DNA of 64,000 nt from JBBSEX01 sp038239345 (GTDB lineage: Bacteria; Acidobacteriota; Terriglobia; Bryobacterales; Bryobacteraceae): assembly GCA_038239345.1 (NCBI GenBank), contig JBBSEX010000023.1:1-64000 (forward strand), written 5' to 3'. The notes beneath the pieces are model-generated. The model was not told the origin of the DNA. It was given only the letters and a program-made list of their open reading frames with translations, and did not search any database. The translations under genes and the position numbers were made by a program. Positions 35,663 to 44,956 of the stretch are shown piece after piece. How positions within the stretch are numbered: position 1 is the first letter of the stretch; each line of letters starts with the position of its first letter.

Positions 35663-38600
35663 ACAGTTCCTCCGGGCGCCGGAATCGGCTGTATCGGTTG
35701 CGGGGCTGGTTTCTTATGCCGCTCCGCGAAGCCCTGGATCACTACGTAGAGCACAGGCACGAAAAAGATTGCCAGCAACGTAGCTGCATTCATGCCGCCG
35801 AATACCGTGGTGCCTAGCGCCCGGCGGGAAGAAGCTCCGGCCCCTGTTGCGAGCACCAGCGGCACGACACCGAGGATGAAGGCGAACGACGTCATTAGAA
35901 TGGGACGCAACCGAAGATGCGCCGCCTCAATCGCCGCATCGTAAACCGACATGCCTTCATCGTGGCGAAGCTTGGCGAACTCGACAATCAGAATCGCATT
36001 CTTGGCCGCGAGTCCGATGAGTGTAACGATGCCGATTTGGGTGTAAACGTCGTACGCGTATTTGCGCAGGAACACGGCGACCAGCGCGCCAAATAAGCCT
36101 AGGGGTACGGCCAGCACTACCGCAAAAGGAATCGCCCAGCTTTCATACAGCGCCGCGAGAAAGAGGAAAACCAGAATCCCGGCGAATCCAAAAATGAATC
36201 CCTCCTTGCCTTCGGCCAGCTTCTGCTGGAAGACTGTACCCGTCCACTCATAATTGAATCCCTTGGGCAGACTCTGCTTAGCCACGCGTTCCATCGCCGC
36301 CGCGGCCTGCCCCGAGGTATATCCAGGGGCGGCTTGCCCGATCAATTTCGCGGTTCGGAAGCGGTTGTATCGATAAATTACTTCAGGCCCACTCATCGGC
36401 GTCACATGCACCAAAGTGCTGAGTGGAACCATATCGCCGCTCCCCGTTCGCACGTAGAATCGATTCACGTCTTCAGGCCTGTAGCGATACTCGGGCTCGG
36501 CTTGCATCAGCACTTTCCATGTGCGGCTGAACCGGTTGAAGTCGTTGACGTAGAGGCCGCCTAGAAACGTCTGCAGAGCGTTATATACGTCCACCACCGG
36601 GATACCCAAGGTCTGAGCCTTGTCGGTATCCAGATCCACCTTGTACTGCGGCACGCTGTTCCGAAAGCTGTTGGCGATGTTGCCCAGCTCCGGTTGTTTG
36701 CGCGCGGCATCCACAAATGCTTCGCTGGCATCGGCCAGTTGACCAACTTCCTGGCCACCCGTGTCTTCCAGCATGAACTCGAATCCGCCGGAAGTTCCCA
36801 ATCCCAGAATCGGTGGCAATCCGAAGGCGAAAACAATAGCTCCTTCCACTTGCGAGAAACGTCCCATGGCTTGGCCTATGATCGCGTTCAGTTGCTCTTC
36901 TTTCGTCTTGCGATCTTCCCAGGGCTTCAAAGTCGCGATCAGCGTCGACACGTTGGGATTGTTGGTACTCGTGGTGATATCGAGGCCTCCGAACGTCGTG
37001 CAATCGGAAACTCCGGGCAGGCCGCGGACGATCTTTTCCACTTCTTCACTTACGCGCTGATTACGTTCCAGGGAAGCGCCATCCGGTAGCCGCACAGCGA
37101 TGAAGAAGACGCCCTGATCTTCGTCCGGCAGAAATCCTCCGGGTAACGTCTTGAACAAACCGCCAACAGCGAAGTAAAAAACGCCTAGAGCGACGAGGGC
37201 GAAAGCGGACCGGCGAATCAAAACCTTGACGCCTCCCAAATAACGATTCGTGGTCCAATCGAAAGCGCGATTAAACACTCCGAAGAATCGGGCTAGTAAT
37301 CCGCTGGATTTTTTGGCGGGACGCAGCAATAAGGAGCTGAGCGCCGGGCTCAACGACAGCGCGCTGAAGGCCGAGATCATTACCGAAGCGGCGATGGTAA
37401 GGGCGAATTGCCTGTAAATCTGCCCGCTGATTCCACCCAGGAACGCTACCGGGATGAACACCGCGCCCAGAATAAACGCGATGGCGACAACAGGTCCGGA
37501 TACCTCCTCCATCGCGCGAACAGTGGCGTCGCGCGGACTCATGCCTCGATCGATATTTAACTGCACCGCCTCCACCACAACGATGGCGTCGTCCACCACA
37601 ATGCCAATAGCCAGCACCAGGCCAAACATACTGGTCATGTTGATGGTGAAGCCAAGCAACGGGAATAGCGCGAAGGTCCCGATGATTGCTACCGGCACCG
37701 TTAATAGCGGGATCAACGTGGCGCGCCAGTTTTGCAGGAACACAAACACCACGACGATTACCAGAAATACGGCTTCCAACAGCGTTTGAACCACATCGCT
37801 AATCGCCGCGCGCACGAAGCGCGTGGCATCGTAGGCGACTTTATATTCGATGCCGGCGGGGAAGCTCTTCTTCGCTTCTTCCATGAAGGCCCGCACGCGA
37901 TTCCCAGTCTCCACGGCATTGGCGCCCGGGGCCAGATAGACGATCATCACCGCTGCCGGTTTACCGTTCAGTGAACTGAAGCTCTTGTAATCCTGCGCCC
38001 CCAACTCCACCCGTCCGATGTCCCGCACCCGCAGCAACGATCCGTCCGGTTGCGCACGCACGACAATGTCGTCGAATTGTTGCGGATCTATCAGCCTGCC
38101 GCTGGCGTTAATTGGATACTGAAAATCTGTTCCGTTTGGTACCGGCGGCTGCCCGATCGCCCCAGCCGGGTTCTGGCGATTCTGCGCCGAGATAGCGTTA
38201 TTCACATCCGTCGCCGTCAATCCAAGCTTCGCCATCTTGTCAGGATTGATCCAAATACGCATCCCGTAATTTTGCTGCGACGCCAGGCGCGTATCGCCCA
38301 CTCCGGGAAGACTGCCCACCTTATCGATTAAATTAATGGTGACGAAGTTATTCAGAAACAGCGAGTCATACCGTCCATCGGTGGCCGATACCGGAATCGC
38401 CATAAGGAACGCCGATGACACCTTCTTCACCGTGACGCCTTCCCGCTGTACTTCGGGCGGTAGAGACGGCAGAGCCAGGTTCACTTTGTTTTGCGTTTTG
38501 ACCGTGGCCAGATCGATATTGGTACCCAACTCAAAAGTTACATCCAGAGTGAGAGTCCCGTCGTTAGAGCTGCGCGAGAAAAAATACAGCATTCCATCCA

Positions 38601-38814
38601 ATCCCACCAACTGCTGCTCAATGGGTTGGGCCACGGTCTTTTCCAGATCAAGCGAGTTTCCGCCCCGATAATTGGCAATCACCTGAACAACCGGTGGTAC
38701 CACTTCCGGATAAGTCGCGATAGGAAGAGTGGGAATGGAAACAAGACCGACAATGACAATCACAATGGCAATCACCATCGCGAAGACGGGTCGGTCGATG
38801 AAAAATTTTGACAT
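35659..38814 (-). CDS. RND multidrug transporter (HAE1, AcrB/MexB-like)
   Basis: 1051 residues with twelve transmembrane helices and two large periplasmic loops. Family marks include FFIDRPVFAMVIAI at the start, YPEVVPPVVQV, and GIVVDDAIVVVEAVQ in TM4, which contains the paired proton-relay aspartates. The second half repeats the pattern (LIGLAAKNAILIVEFAKL). It exports hydrophobic and amphiphilic compounds with proton import, working as a trimer with the adaptor gene upstream and the channel gene downstream. The gap to the adaptor is 2 bases. Confidence 0.97.
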   Translation of the reverse strand: MSKFFIDRPVFAMVIAIVIVIVGLVSIPTLPIATYPEVVPPVVQVIANYRGGNSLDLEKTVAQPIEQQLVGLDGMLYFFSRSSNDGTLTLDVTFELGTNIDLATVKTQNKVNLALPSLPPEVQREGVTVKKVSSAFLMAIPVSATDGRYDSLFLNNFVTINLIDKVGSLPGVGDTRLASQQNYGMRIWINPDKMAKLGLTATDVNNAISAQNRQNPAGAIGQPPVPNGTDFQYPINASGRLIDPQQFDDIVVRAQPDGSLLRVRDIGRVELGAQDYKSFSSLNGKPAAVMIVYLAPGANAVETGNRVRAFMEEAKKSFPAGIEYKVAYDATRFVRAAISDVVQTLLEAVFLVIVVVFVFLQNWRATLIPLLTVPVAIIGTFALFPLLGFTINMTSMFGLVLAIGIVVDDAIVVVEAVQLNIDRGMSPRDATVRAMEEVSGPVVAIAFILGAVFIPVAFLGGISGQIYRQFALTIAASVMISAFSALSLSPALSSLLLRPAKKSSGLLARFFGVFNRAFDWTTNRYLGGVKVLIRRSAFALVALGVFYFAVGGLFKTLPGGFLPDEDQGVFFIAVRLPDGASLERNQRVSEEVEKIVRGLPGVSDCTTFGGLDITTSTNNPNVSTLIATLKPWEDRKTKEEQLNAIIGQAMGRFSQVEGAIVFAFGLPPILGLGTSGGFEFMLEDTGGQEVGQLADASEAFVDAARKQPELGNIANSFRNSVPQYKVDLDTDKAQTLGIPVVDVYNALQTFLGGLYVNDFNRFSRTWKVLMQAEPEYRYRPEDVNRFYVRTGSGDMVPLSTLVHVTPMSGPEVIYRYNRFRTAKLIGQAAPGYTSGQAAAAMERVAKQSLPKGFNYEWTGTVFQQKLAEGKEGFIFGFAGILVFLFLAALYESWAIPFAVVLAVPLGLFGALVAVFLRKYAYDVYTQIGIVTLIGLAAKNAILIVEFAKLRHDEGMSVYDAAIEAAHLRLRPILMTSFAFILGVVPLVLATGAGASSRRALGTTVFGGMNAATLLAIFFVPVLYVVIQGFAERHKKPAPQPIQPIPAPGGTV

Positions 38815-38816
38815 GA

Positions 38817-40130
38817 CTACCTCGCGCTCCGGGCCGCTTTGGGCGGGGGTGGAGGCTTATAAGGTTGCGGATTTACGGTCGATCCCGGACGGGCCTTCTG
38901 CAGGCCCTCGACAATTACCTCGTCCCCCGGTTTCAAGCCTTGTTGGATTACCCAACGCTCGCCAACGCGTTCACCGACGACGATGCTGCGAGCTACAACA
39001 ACCTTGTCCGCGCCAACAGTGAAGACCGATTGCAACCCTTGCGTTTCCTGGACCGCTCTCTGCGGAACCACCAAAACATTCTTTCGCTCCGCTGTCAATA
39101 AGCGGACCCGCCCAAATTGTCCCGGTAAAAGGTTGTGCAAAGGATTGGCGAACGTAGCCTGAATCTCCAGCGTCCCTGTTTTTGAGTCGACCTGATTCAC
39201 GGTGTTCTGGACATGACCAGGCTGCGCATGAATCGTACCGTCAGCCAAAACTAACTGCACCGGCAGCTGTTGCGCCGCGACTCTATCCGTGCGCCGCTGA
39301 AAAGCCAGGTATTCACTTTCGCTGACCTTGAAGCGAACCCAGATCGGATCCAGCGGTACAACGGTAGTGAGCGGTTGCGCCGCGGTCTTCGTCACCAAGC
39401 CGCCGACCTGAATCAAACTATCGCCGATTCGCCCGCTGATGGGTGAATGGATCGTCGCATATTCCAGATTGAGCTCCGCGGTGCGCAGGACAGCTTTATT
39501 TGATTCCACTTGGGCGCCCGTCGTGTCGATCTGCGCCCGAGCCGACAGCCGCGTTTGCTCGACATTGGCTTTTTTGGCATTGACATTCGCCTGGTTTGCC
39601 TGAAATGCGGCCAACGCATTATCCAGATCCTGTTGTGCCGCCGCTTCTTCCTTCACCAGCGGTTGCAAACGGTCTACATCCTGTTTGGCCTTTAGAAGAT
39701 TTGCGTTCGCTTGGGCCAGATCGGCCTCGGCCTGAATCAACGCCACCTGCTTTTTGGCAAACTCCAAATTGGCTTCGCTCTGCGCTACGTCCCCCCGCGC
39801 TTTCGCTACGTCGGCTTGATAAGGACGCCGATCCAACTCATAGAGGGGTTGCCCGGCCTGGACGTCCGACCCGACTTGAAACAACCTCTGCTCGATATAG
39901 CCATCAACCCGCCCGCGAACTTCCACCATGTCGCGAGCGAACGTTTGCGCGGCATACTCGGTGTAAATCGGAACATCTTCGGGCTGCACGATCATTACGG
40001 CAACGGGCGGCGGTGGAAACGTAGGACCCGCCTTTGGACTCTCCCCTTTAGAACTGCAGGCGATGGAAAGGCACCACAGGGCGGTAACGGCACTAACCTG
40101 CAATGCGTTCCGGGTAGCGTGATAATTCAT
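38817..40130 (-). CDS. RND periplasmic adaptor (AcrA/MexA-like)
   Basis: 437 residues. A lipoprotein-type leader ends in SIAC at residue 27. Domains in order are a beta-barrel/lipoyl half (VRGRVDGYIEQRLFQVG), an alpha-hairpin (about 100-190, Gln/Ala-rich), the second lipoyl half (YATIHSPISGRIG) and the membrane-proximal domain. It connects the transporter to the outer-membrane channel. It is the first gene of the operon, with a GAGG ribosome site about 8 bases before ATG and GATAAC further upstream as a possible -10. Confidence 0.95.
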   Translation of the reverse strand: MNYHATRNALQVSAVTALWCLSIACSSKGESPKAGPTFPPPPVAVMIVQPEDVPIYTEYAAQTFARDMVEVRGRVDGYIEQRLFQVGSDVQAGQPLYELDRRPYQADVAKARGDVAQSEANLEFAKKQVALIQAEADLAQANANLLKAKQDVDRLQPLVKEEAAAQQDLDNALAAFQANQANVNAKKANVEQTRLSARAQIDTTGAQVESNKAVLRTAELNLEYATIHSPISGRIGDSLIQVGGLVTKTAAQPLTTVVPLDPIWVRFKVSESEYLAFQRRTDRVAAQQLPVQLVLADGTIHAQPGHVQNTVNQVDSKTGTLEIQATFANPLHNLLPGQFGRVRLLTAERKNVLVVPQRAVQETQGLQSVFTVGADKVVVARSIVVGERVGERWVIQQGLKPGDEVIVEGLQKARPGSTVNPQPYKPPPPPKAARSAR

Positions 40131-40294
40131 TCAAAACCTCACTTTTGTTATCTGCCCCGATGAATGTAAGGTGCATCGCATAGTGCCTCAAACCGTGCAT
40201 CGTTCCCAGACAAGCGTCTCGTTCAGTAGATGCGGGCATCGTGACAAAGGATGCGACAGGAGCGGGCGCTTAGGCACTACGGTCAGTAACCCGT
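40131..40294. promoter_or_regulatory. Upstream region of the RND operon
   Basis: A 164-base divergent gap. GTGCATCG occurs twice in direct orientation (40171-40178 and 40195-40202, 24 apart), and TAGTGCCT (40181-40188) has an exact inverted copy (40272-40279). GATGCGGGCATC is a short palindrome. These could be operator half-sites of an unlinked repressor, since no regulator gene is adjacent. Weak evidence. Confidence 0.3.
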
Positions 40295-41121
40295 TTGAAA
40301 TTTAGACGCCGCCATAGTACGGTTACTCTAACGGTGAGCATCGGCGGGACTACTCGCGATCATGCGCGACATTTGACCCAACTGCAAGAGGAAGGATTTT
40401 GCGTAATAAGCGGCTGCCTTTCCAGGAGTTTGCTCAGTGCCTGCCGGGTGGGGTTTTGGCCCATTCTTCTTGAATACATCAGCCGCAATGAAAACCGGCC
40501 GAACCGCGGGCCGCATCGCCACTGCCTGCCAATGCCCTTTGAGCCGCCGTGCTTTGCGCCGGAGTTCTTCTTCGACAGGCAGATAATCGCCATCGTCCGC
40601 GCGGCAATGGATGACAGGATCGTCGCCGACCAATGGTCTTGCGATGTGCCGTTGACCGGCTCAGTGCATCAGGAAGCGCACGTGGATTATCAACGCCCGC
40701 TGTTCGTCGAAGCACCCAATCTATTGCTGCCCACCTACATGCTGGCCGTCAGCTTTGGGCTGGATGAAGTCGCCTGCAGCGGCAGGAGGCACTACGATTG
40801 GTTGCATCGGGCGAGATTCCCATGCAGCCCGTGCCGTTAAGTCCGGGAGACGTCCTCATTCGACAGCCGTGGGCTCTGCACCGGGGTACGCCTAACCAGA
40901 CCACGATTCCCCGAGCGATGCTCACAATTCGCTACGTTCGCCGCTGGTATTCGGACAATAGCCGCGATGCGAATGCAATCCTACTCGCCGTGGGGCAAGC
41001 ACTCACGCCACAACAACGGGAGTTACTTCGTTTCTCAATTGGAGATTTATGCCAGTCGGTCCGGACAGGCAATCTCTTCGCTCTCCACTGGACAAACGGG
41101 TGCCTCGGTTGCTTCCTTTAA
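40295..41121 (+). pseudogene. Phytanoyl-CoA-dioxygenase-like gene, interrupted
   Basis: Two frames (40295-40840 and from about 40774 to 41121) together resemble a PhyH-type Fe(II)/2-oxoglutarate dioxygenase. The first half has the iron ligands HVD in HQEAHVDYQRP, the second the distal His in PWALHRGTPN and the following PRAMLTIRY. The second frame is sensible upstream of its first start (RQEALRLVASGEIP). The conserved PGTHR-type segment that normally lies between the halves is missing, suggesting a small deletion plus a frame change at about 40765-40785. The 3' end overlaps the next gene tail-to-tail by 75 bases. Confidence 0.6.
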
Positions 41122-41472
41122 GAGAGTGATCTGCGAGTGCACGATCTGGAAGCCATCGCCGGATACTTGTAAATAAACTTCCACGAATTTCGCGATGCTC
41201 ACTCTTGACCATGCTTTAAACAGAGCACCGCTCAGTCGCGGTGGGCGGACCGTCTTCGGATCCGCGGTGTCATCAAAAACATCCACCGCCAACTCGAAAT
41301 CCTTGTCTTTGGGCAACACCTGATTGTCGTCGCGAAACACGCGTTCCACCCGCACCGTCAGATTGCTGGGACCATATCCGGTAATCGGCGGCAACCCTGC
41401 CTTCACAACTCTGCATTGGGCGTGGATCGTTGCGTCCACACGGGCTTGTCGATACGCTTCCGGCGGCATCAT
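41047..41472 (-). CDS. Hypothetical protein downstream of nusB
   Basis: 141 residues, not recognised. Mixed beta-rich protein (SNLTVRVERVFRD, KDFELAVDVFDD) with three cysteines and no signal peptide visible. It starts 3 bases after the nusB stop, so it belongs to the ribH-nusB operon. The last 25 codons overlap the broken dioxygenase gene on the other strand; that overlap is easier to accept if the dioxygenase is dead. Confidence 0.6.
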   Translation of the reverse strand: MMPPEAYRQARVDATIHAQCRVVKAGLPPITGYGPSNLTVRVERVFRDDNQVLPKDKDFELAVDVFDDTADPKTVRPPRLSGALFKAWSRVSIAKFVEVYLQVSGDGFQIVHSQITLLKEATEAPVCPVESEEIACPDRLA

Positions 41473-41475
41473 AAT

Positions 41476-41904
41476 CTATTTGGAGGCGGGCAAACCCTTG
41501 CGCACCGCATCCAAGACTCCATTGATAAACGCCACCGATTCGTCTCCCGAAAATTGGCGTGCTAATTCCAGCGATTCATCAATCACAACAGCCGCCGGCG
41601 TGGCCTGCTCCGTCATCTCATAGATTGCCAGCCGCAGAATATTTCGATCCACCGCCGGCATGCGTTCTATTCGCCAGTGGTCGCTGCGCTTCTCAATCTG
41701 CTCGTCGAGTTCCTTCGCTTTATTCGTCGTGCCATGTACCAGGCTCTCCATGAACTCGTCGCGATCGGCGCGCTTGGGCGATTCGTCTTCCGTATGCAAC
41801 GTGTCGTAATACGAGGCAATGGCCAGATCCACATTCTGCTGCCGCAGGTCCAAAAGAAACAGTACTTGCAGGGCTCGTTGGCGGGATCTATGACGGGCGG
41901 GCAT
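41476..41904 (-). CDS. nusB: Transcription antitermination factor NusB
   Basis: 142 residues, standard length. It opens with ARHRSRQRALQVLFLLDLRQ, the RNA-binding arginine-rich helix of NusB, and has DRNILRLAIYEM and VIDESLELARQFSGDESVAFINGVLDAV (read in parts) as the helical core. NusB with S10 binds boxA RNA and supports rRNA antitermination. The gene starts 3 bases after ribH, the common ribH-nusB order in bacteria. Confidence 0.96.
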   Translation of the reverse strand: MPARHRSRQRALQVLFLLDLRQQNVDLAIASYYDTLHTEDESPKRADRDEFMESLVHGTTNKAKELDEQIEKRSDHWRIERMPAVDRNILRLAIYEMTEQATPAAVVIDESLELARQFSGDESVAFINGVLDAVRKGLPASK

Positions 41905-41907
41905 GCG

Positions 41908-42393
41908 TTATTTCACGTCGCGAAGCCGGCGCAGAAGGTTCGCCATCTCAATTGCGGTCATGGCGGCATCGAAGCCTTTGTTACCGCTCTTGGCTCCTGC
42001 CCGGTCGATCGCTTGTTCCACGGTATTGGTGGTCAATACGCCGAAAGCCACGGGCACGCCACTCTCATTGGAAGCTTGCGCTAAGCCACTTGCCGCGTGC
42101 CCCGCGACATAATCGAAGTGCGGGGTGTCGCCGCGGATCACAGCACCCAGAGCGATTACCGCGTCATGCCGTTTACCCGCCAGCAGCGTTTTCACCACCA
42201 GCGGCATCTCCCACGCCCCAGGCACTTTTACGATTTCGATGCTCGCCACATCGGCCCCAGACCGGGCCAGCGCATCCAGCGCGCCTTCCAGCAAACGGTC
42301 CGTAATAAAGCTATTAAATCGCGCCAAAACAATAGCAAATTTTAGTCCGCGGGCGTCGAGATTGCCATCGATAATCGTTGGAGTTGGTCCCAT
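41908..42393 (-). CDS. ribH: 6,7-dimethyl-8-ribityllumazine synthase
   Basis: 161 residues from the ATG at 42391-42393 (MGPTPTIIDG); an upstream in-frame start at 42474 would run into lepA. Marks are IVLARFNSFITDRLLEGAL, VPGAWEMPLVVKTL, ALGAVIRGDTPHFDYV with the active-site His, and GVLTTNTVEQA. It condenses 5-amino-6-ribitylaminouracil with dihydroxybutanone phosphate, the penultimate step of riboflavin synthesis. First gene of the ribH-nusB operon, divergent from lepA. Confidence 0.97.
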   Translation of the reverse strand: MGPTPTIIDGNLDARGLKFAIVLARFNSFITDRLLEGALDALARSGADVASIEIVKVPGAWEMPLVVKTLLAGKRHDAVIALGAVIRGDTPHFDYVAGHAASGLAQASNESGVPVAFGVLTTNTVEQAIDRAGAKSGNKGFDAAMTAIEMANLLRRLRDVK

Positions 42394-42430
42394 GTGGGAT
42401 AATTGGAAATTCTGAGCTTCATCATACCGC
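42394..42430. promoter_or_regulatory. Compact divergent promoter region ribH/lepA
   Basis: Only 37 bases separate the two start codons. GATAAT (42398-42403) can serve as the -10 for lepA, and TATGAT read on the minus strand (42421-42426) for ribH. The two would overlap and face each other. No strong -35 hexamers or Shine-Dalgarno sequences are obvious. Confidence 0.4.
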
Positions 42431-44242
42431 ATGGATCCAGCTTTAATCCGTAACTTCTCTATCATCGCGCACATCGATCATGGCAAATCGACTCTGGCCG
42501 ACCGGCTCCTGGAAGTAACCGGCGCCCTTTCCCAACGCGAAATGATGGCCCAGGTTCTCGATTCGATGGACCTTGAGCGGGAGCGTGGAATCACGATCAA
42601 GGCCCATGCCGTTCGTCTCAGCTATACGGCGAACGATGGCATCACTTATCAGCTGAATCTCATCGATACGCCGGGCCATGTCGATTTCACATACGAAGTC
42701 TCCCGCAGTTTGCAGGCATGCGAGGGGGCGCTGCTTGTGGTCGACGCGTCGCAAGGGGTGGAGGCGCAAACTCTCGCCAATACCTACCTCGCCATCAGCA
42801 ATAATCTGGAAATTATTCCAGTTATTAACAAGATCGATTTACCTTCCGCCGAGCCCGATCGCGTTCGCGAACAGATCGAACAACTGATCGGGCTTGACGC
42901 GTCGCACGCCCTGCTGATCAGCGCCAAGAGTGGCATTGGCGTGACGGAAGTTTTGGAAGCGGTGGTCCATCTTGTGCCTCCGCCCAAGGGATTGCCCGGC
43001 AACCCCCTGCAGGCGCTTATCTTCGACTCCTGGTTCGATCCGTATCGCGGCGTCATCATCCTGGTGCGCGTGATGGAAGGCACTCTCCGAGTGGGCCAGA
43101 AAATTCGCTTATGGGCTACGGAAACGAATTTTGAGGTGGACGGCCTGGGCTATCAGTCGCCTAAGCCGGTTCCCTGCACGGAGCTGACGGCTGGCGAAGC
43201 GGGATTCATGTTCGCCAACATCAAGACCATCGCCGACGCGCAAATTGGCGACACGATCATCGACCGCGATAACCCCGCCGCCGAAGCATTACCTGGATTC
43301 CAGCCCGCGAAACCGATGGTCTTCGCCGGACTCTACCCGGTTGAATCGCACGAACACGGCCTGCTCCGCGATGCCCTGGAAAAACTTCGCCTGAACGACA
43401 GCGCCTTCAACTTCGAGCCTGAAAATTCCGTCGCCCTGGGCTTTGGCTTTCGCTGCGGATTCCTCGGCTTGCTCCACTTGGAAATCGTTCAGGAGCGTCT
43501 GGAACGTGAGTTTCAAATCGACCTGATCACCACGGCCCCGGGTGTCCGCTACAACATCACCACTACCGATGGAGTAGTGCATCAGGTCGATAGCCCGACA
43601 AAATTTCCCGACCCTTCGGTGATCAAGCAAATTGAAGAGCCGATTATCGATGCAACCGTAATCACGCGTGAGGAATACATCGGCGAGATCCTAAAATTGC
43701 TGGAAGAGAAACGCGGCGTGCAAAAGAAATTCGAATATCTGGGTGGGGGGCGCGTCCTGCTGCTGTATGAAATGCCCCTCAATGAGATCGTGCTCGATTT
43801 CTACGACCGGCTAAAATCGGCCTCCAGGGGCTATGCTTCGCTCGATTATCATTTGTCTGGCTACCGGGTTTCGCCGATGGTGAAACTCGACGTGCTGGTT
43901 GCCGGCGAACCGGTGGACGCGCTCTCGTTGATCGTACACAAAGAATTCGCTTATGACCGTGGCAAGATGCTGATTGAGCGTCTGCGCAAACTGATTCCCC
44001 GGCAGATGTTTGAAGTCGCGCTGCAAGCCGCGATCGGCAACAAAGTCATCTCCCGCGAGACCATAGCGGCGATTCGCAAGAACGTGATCGCCAAGTGCTA
44101 TGGCGGCGACATCAGCCGCAAACGTAAACTTCTGGAGAAGCAGAAGGAAGGCAAAAAGCGCATGAAAAGAGTGGGCCGCGTTGAAATTCCCCAGGAAGCC
44201 TTCCTGGCGGTTTTGAAAGTGTCTACCAGCAACGACGACTAA
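42431..44242 (+). CDS. lepA: Elongation factor 4 (LepA)
   Basis: 603 residues. GTPase motifs: AHIDHGKSTLADRL (12-25), DTPGHVDFTYEVSR, NKIDLP, and SAKSG. The C-terminal LepA-specific domain includes GKMLIERLRKLIPRQMFEVAL and ends KRVGRVEIPQEAF. It is a translational GTPase that acts on stalled or misaligned ribosomes, with a role in ribosome biogenesis. Full length. Its 3' end overlaps the converging J-domain gene by a few bases. Confidence 0.98.
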   Translation: MDPALIRNFSIIAHIDHGKSTLADRLLEVTGALSQREMMAQVLDSMDLERERGITIKAHAVRLSYTANDGITYQLNLIDTPGHVDFTYEVSRSLQACEGALLVVDASQGVEAQTLANTYLAISNNLEIIPVINKIDLPSAEPDRVREQIEQLIGLDASHALLISAKSGIGVTEVLEAVVHLVPPPKGLPGNPLQALIFDSWFDPYRGVIILVRVMEGTLRVGQKIRLWATETNFEVDGLGYQSPKPVPCTELTAGEAGFMFANIKTIADAQIGDTIIDRDNPAAEALPGFQPAKPMVFAGLYPVESHEHGLLRDALEKLRLNDSAFNFEPENSVALGFGFRCGFLGLLHLEIVQERLEREFQIDLITTAPGVRYNITTTDGVVHQVDSPTKFPDPSVIKQIEEPIIDATVITREEYIGEILKLLEEKRGVQKKFEYLGGGRVLLLYEMPLNEIVLDFYDRLKSASRGYASLDYHLSGYRVSPMVKLDVLVAGEPVDALSLIVHKEFAYDRGKMLIERLRKLIPRQMFEVALQAAIGNKVISRETIAAIRKNVIAKCYGGDISRKRKLLEKQKEGKKRMKRVGRVEIPQEAFLAVLKVSTSNDD

Positions 44243-44895
44243 ATCTTTGTCTTGGCGACTGCGTTCAGGCGTCCCGTTCCATTCTTGAGGCGAATCAGGC
44301 TATTGCTGGGCTGCGATTGCAGAATCTTCTCCACAATCGTTTCCTTCGACATCTGTCCTTCCAGATGTTCCACGCCTTCCGCGCTGACCATGAAACTGCT
44401 GCGATCGTCCTGAAGAACGAACTTCTTCTGTTTTAAATACCACAGCGCGAACCGCAGATGTTCTCGCGGAATCGCCATCATGTTTTCCAACTCGAGCAGC
44501 GATACCGATGATTTGTCGGGGTCCGAACGGCGCTTCAAATACAGCAAACTCATGATGCCCAGGCGCATCTTCGACTCCGCTTCCAAGCCCTCGGTAAACT
44601 CCCGGCTTAGAAAGACGGGCAGCGGCGCCGGACCCGCGCTGTCGGAGTCCGACACCACGACATCTTCAAACTGCTTGTCGTAATCCGCGCGAGATGCCGG
44701 ATCGCTCAGAATCTTGTAAGCGTCCGATAACAGCAGAAATAGCTCGACATCGCCCGTCTGTGGGTTGTCCGGGTGATAGCGTAGCGCCAACAACCGGTAA
44801 ACCCGCGAAATCGTCTTGATATCCGCGTTGCGCTCCACTTCCAGCAGGGCGTAATAATCTGGATGCGTTTCGGAATAGGTAGTCGACTCGCTCAT
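44239..44895 (-). CDS. J-domain protein with unknown C-terminal domain
   Basis: 218 residues from ATG 44893-44895. Residues 13-75 are a DnaJ domain with the HPD motif in LRYHPDNPQ and DYYALLEVE at helix I. After a Ser/Asp/Pro linker, a 130-residue helical region follows (RLGIMSLLYLKRRSDP; LLELENMMAIPREHLRFALWYLKQK), resembling a winged-helix arrangement. It would stimulate DnaK ATPase on a specific client. No Gly/Phe region or zinc domain, so it is not a general DnaJ. Its stop overlaps the lepA stop. Confidence 0.85.
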   Translation of the reverse strand: MSESTTYSETHPDYYALLEVERNADIKTISRVYRLLALRYHPDNPQTGDVELFLLLSDAYKILSDPASRADYDKQFEDVVVSDSDSAGPAPLPVFLSREFTEGLEAESKMRLGIMSLLYLKRRSDPDKSSVSLLELENMMAIPREHLRFALWYLKQKKFVLQDDRSSFMVSAEGVEHLEGQMSKETIVEKILQSQPSNSLIRLKNGTGRLNAVAKTKI

Positions 44896-44956
44896 AGCTA
44901 ATAAAGTTATCGGCTGTTTGCGGCCCGGACAAGAGGGAGATATCGCAGCGCTAGTT

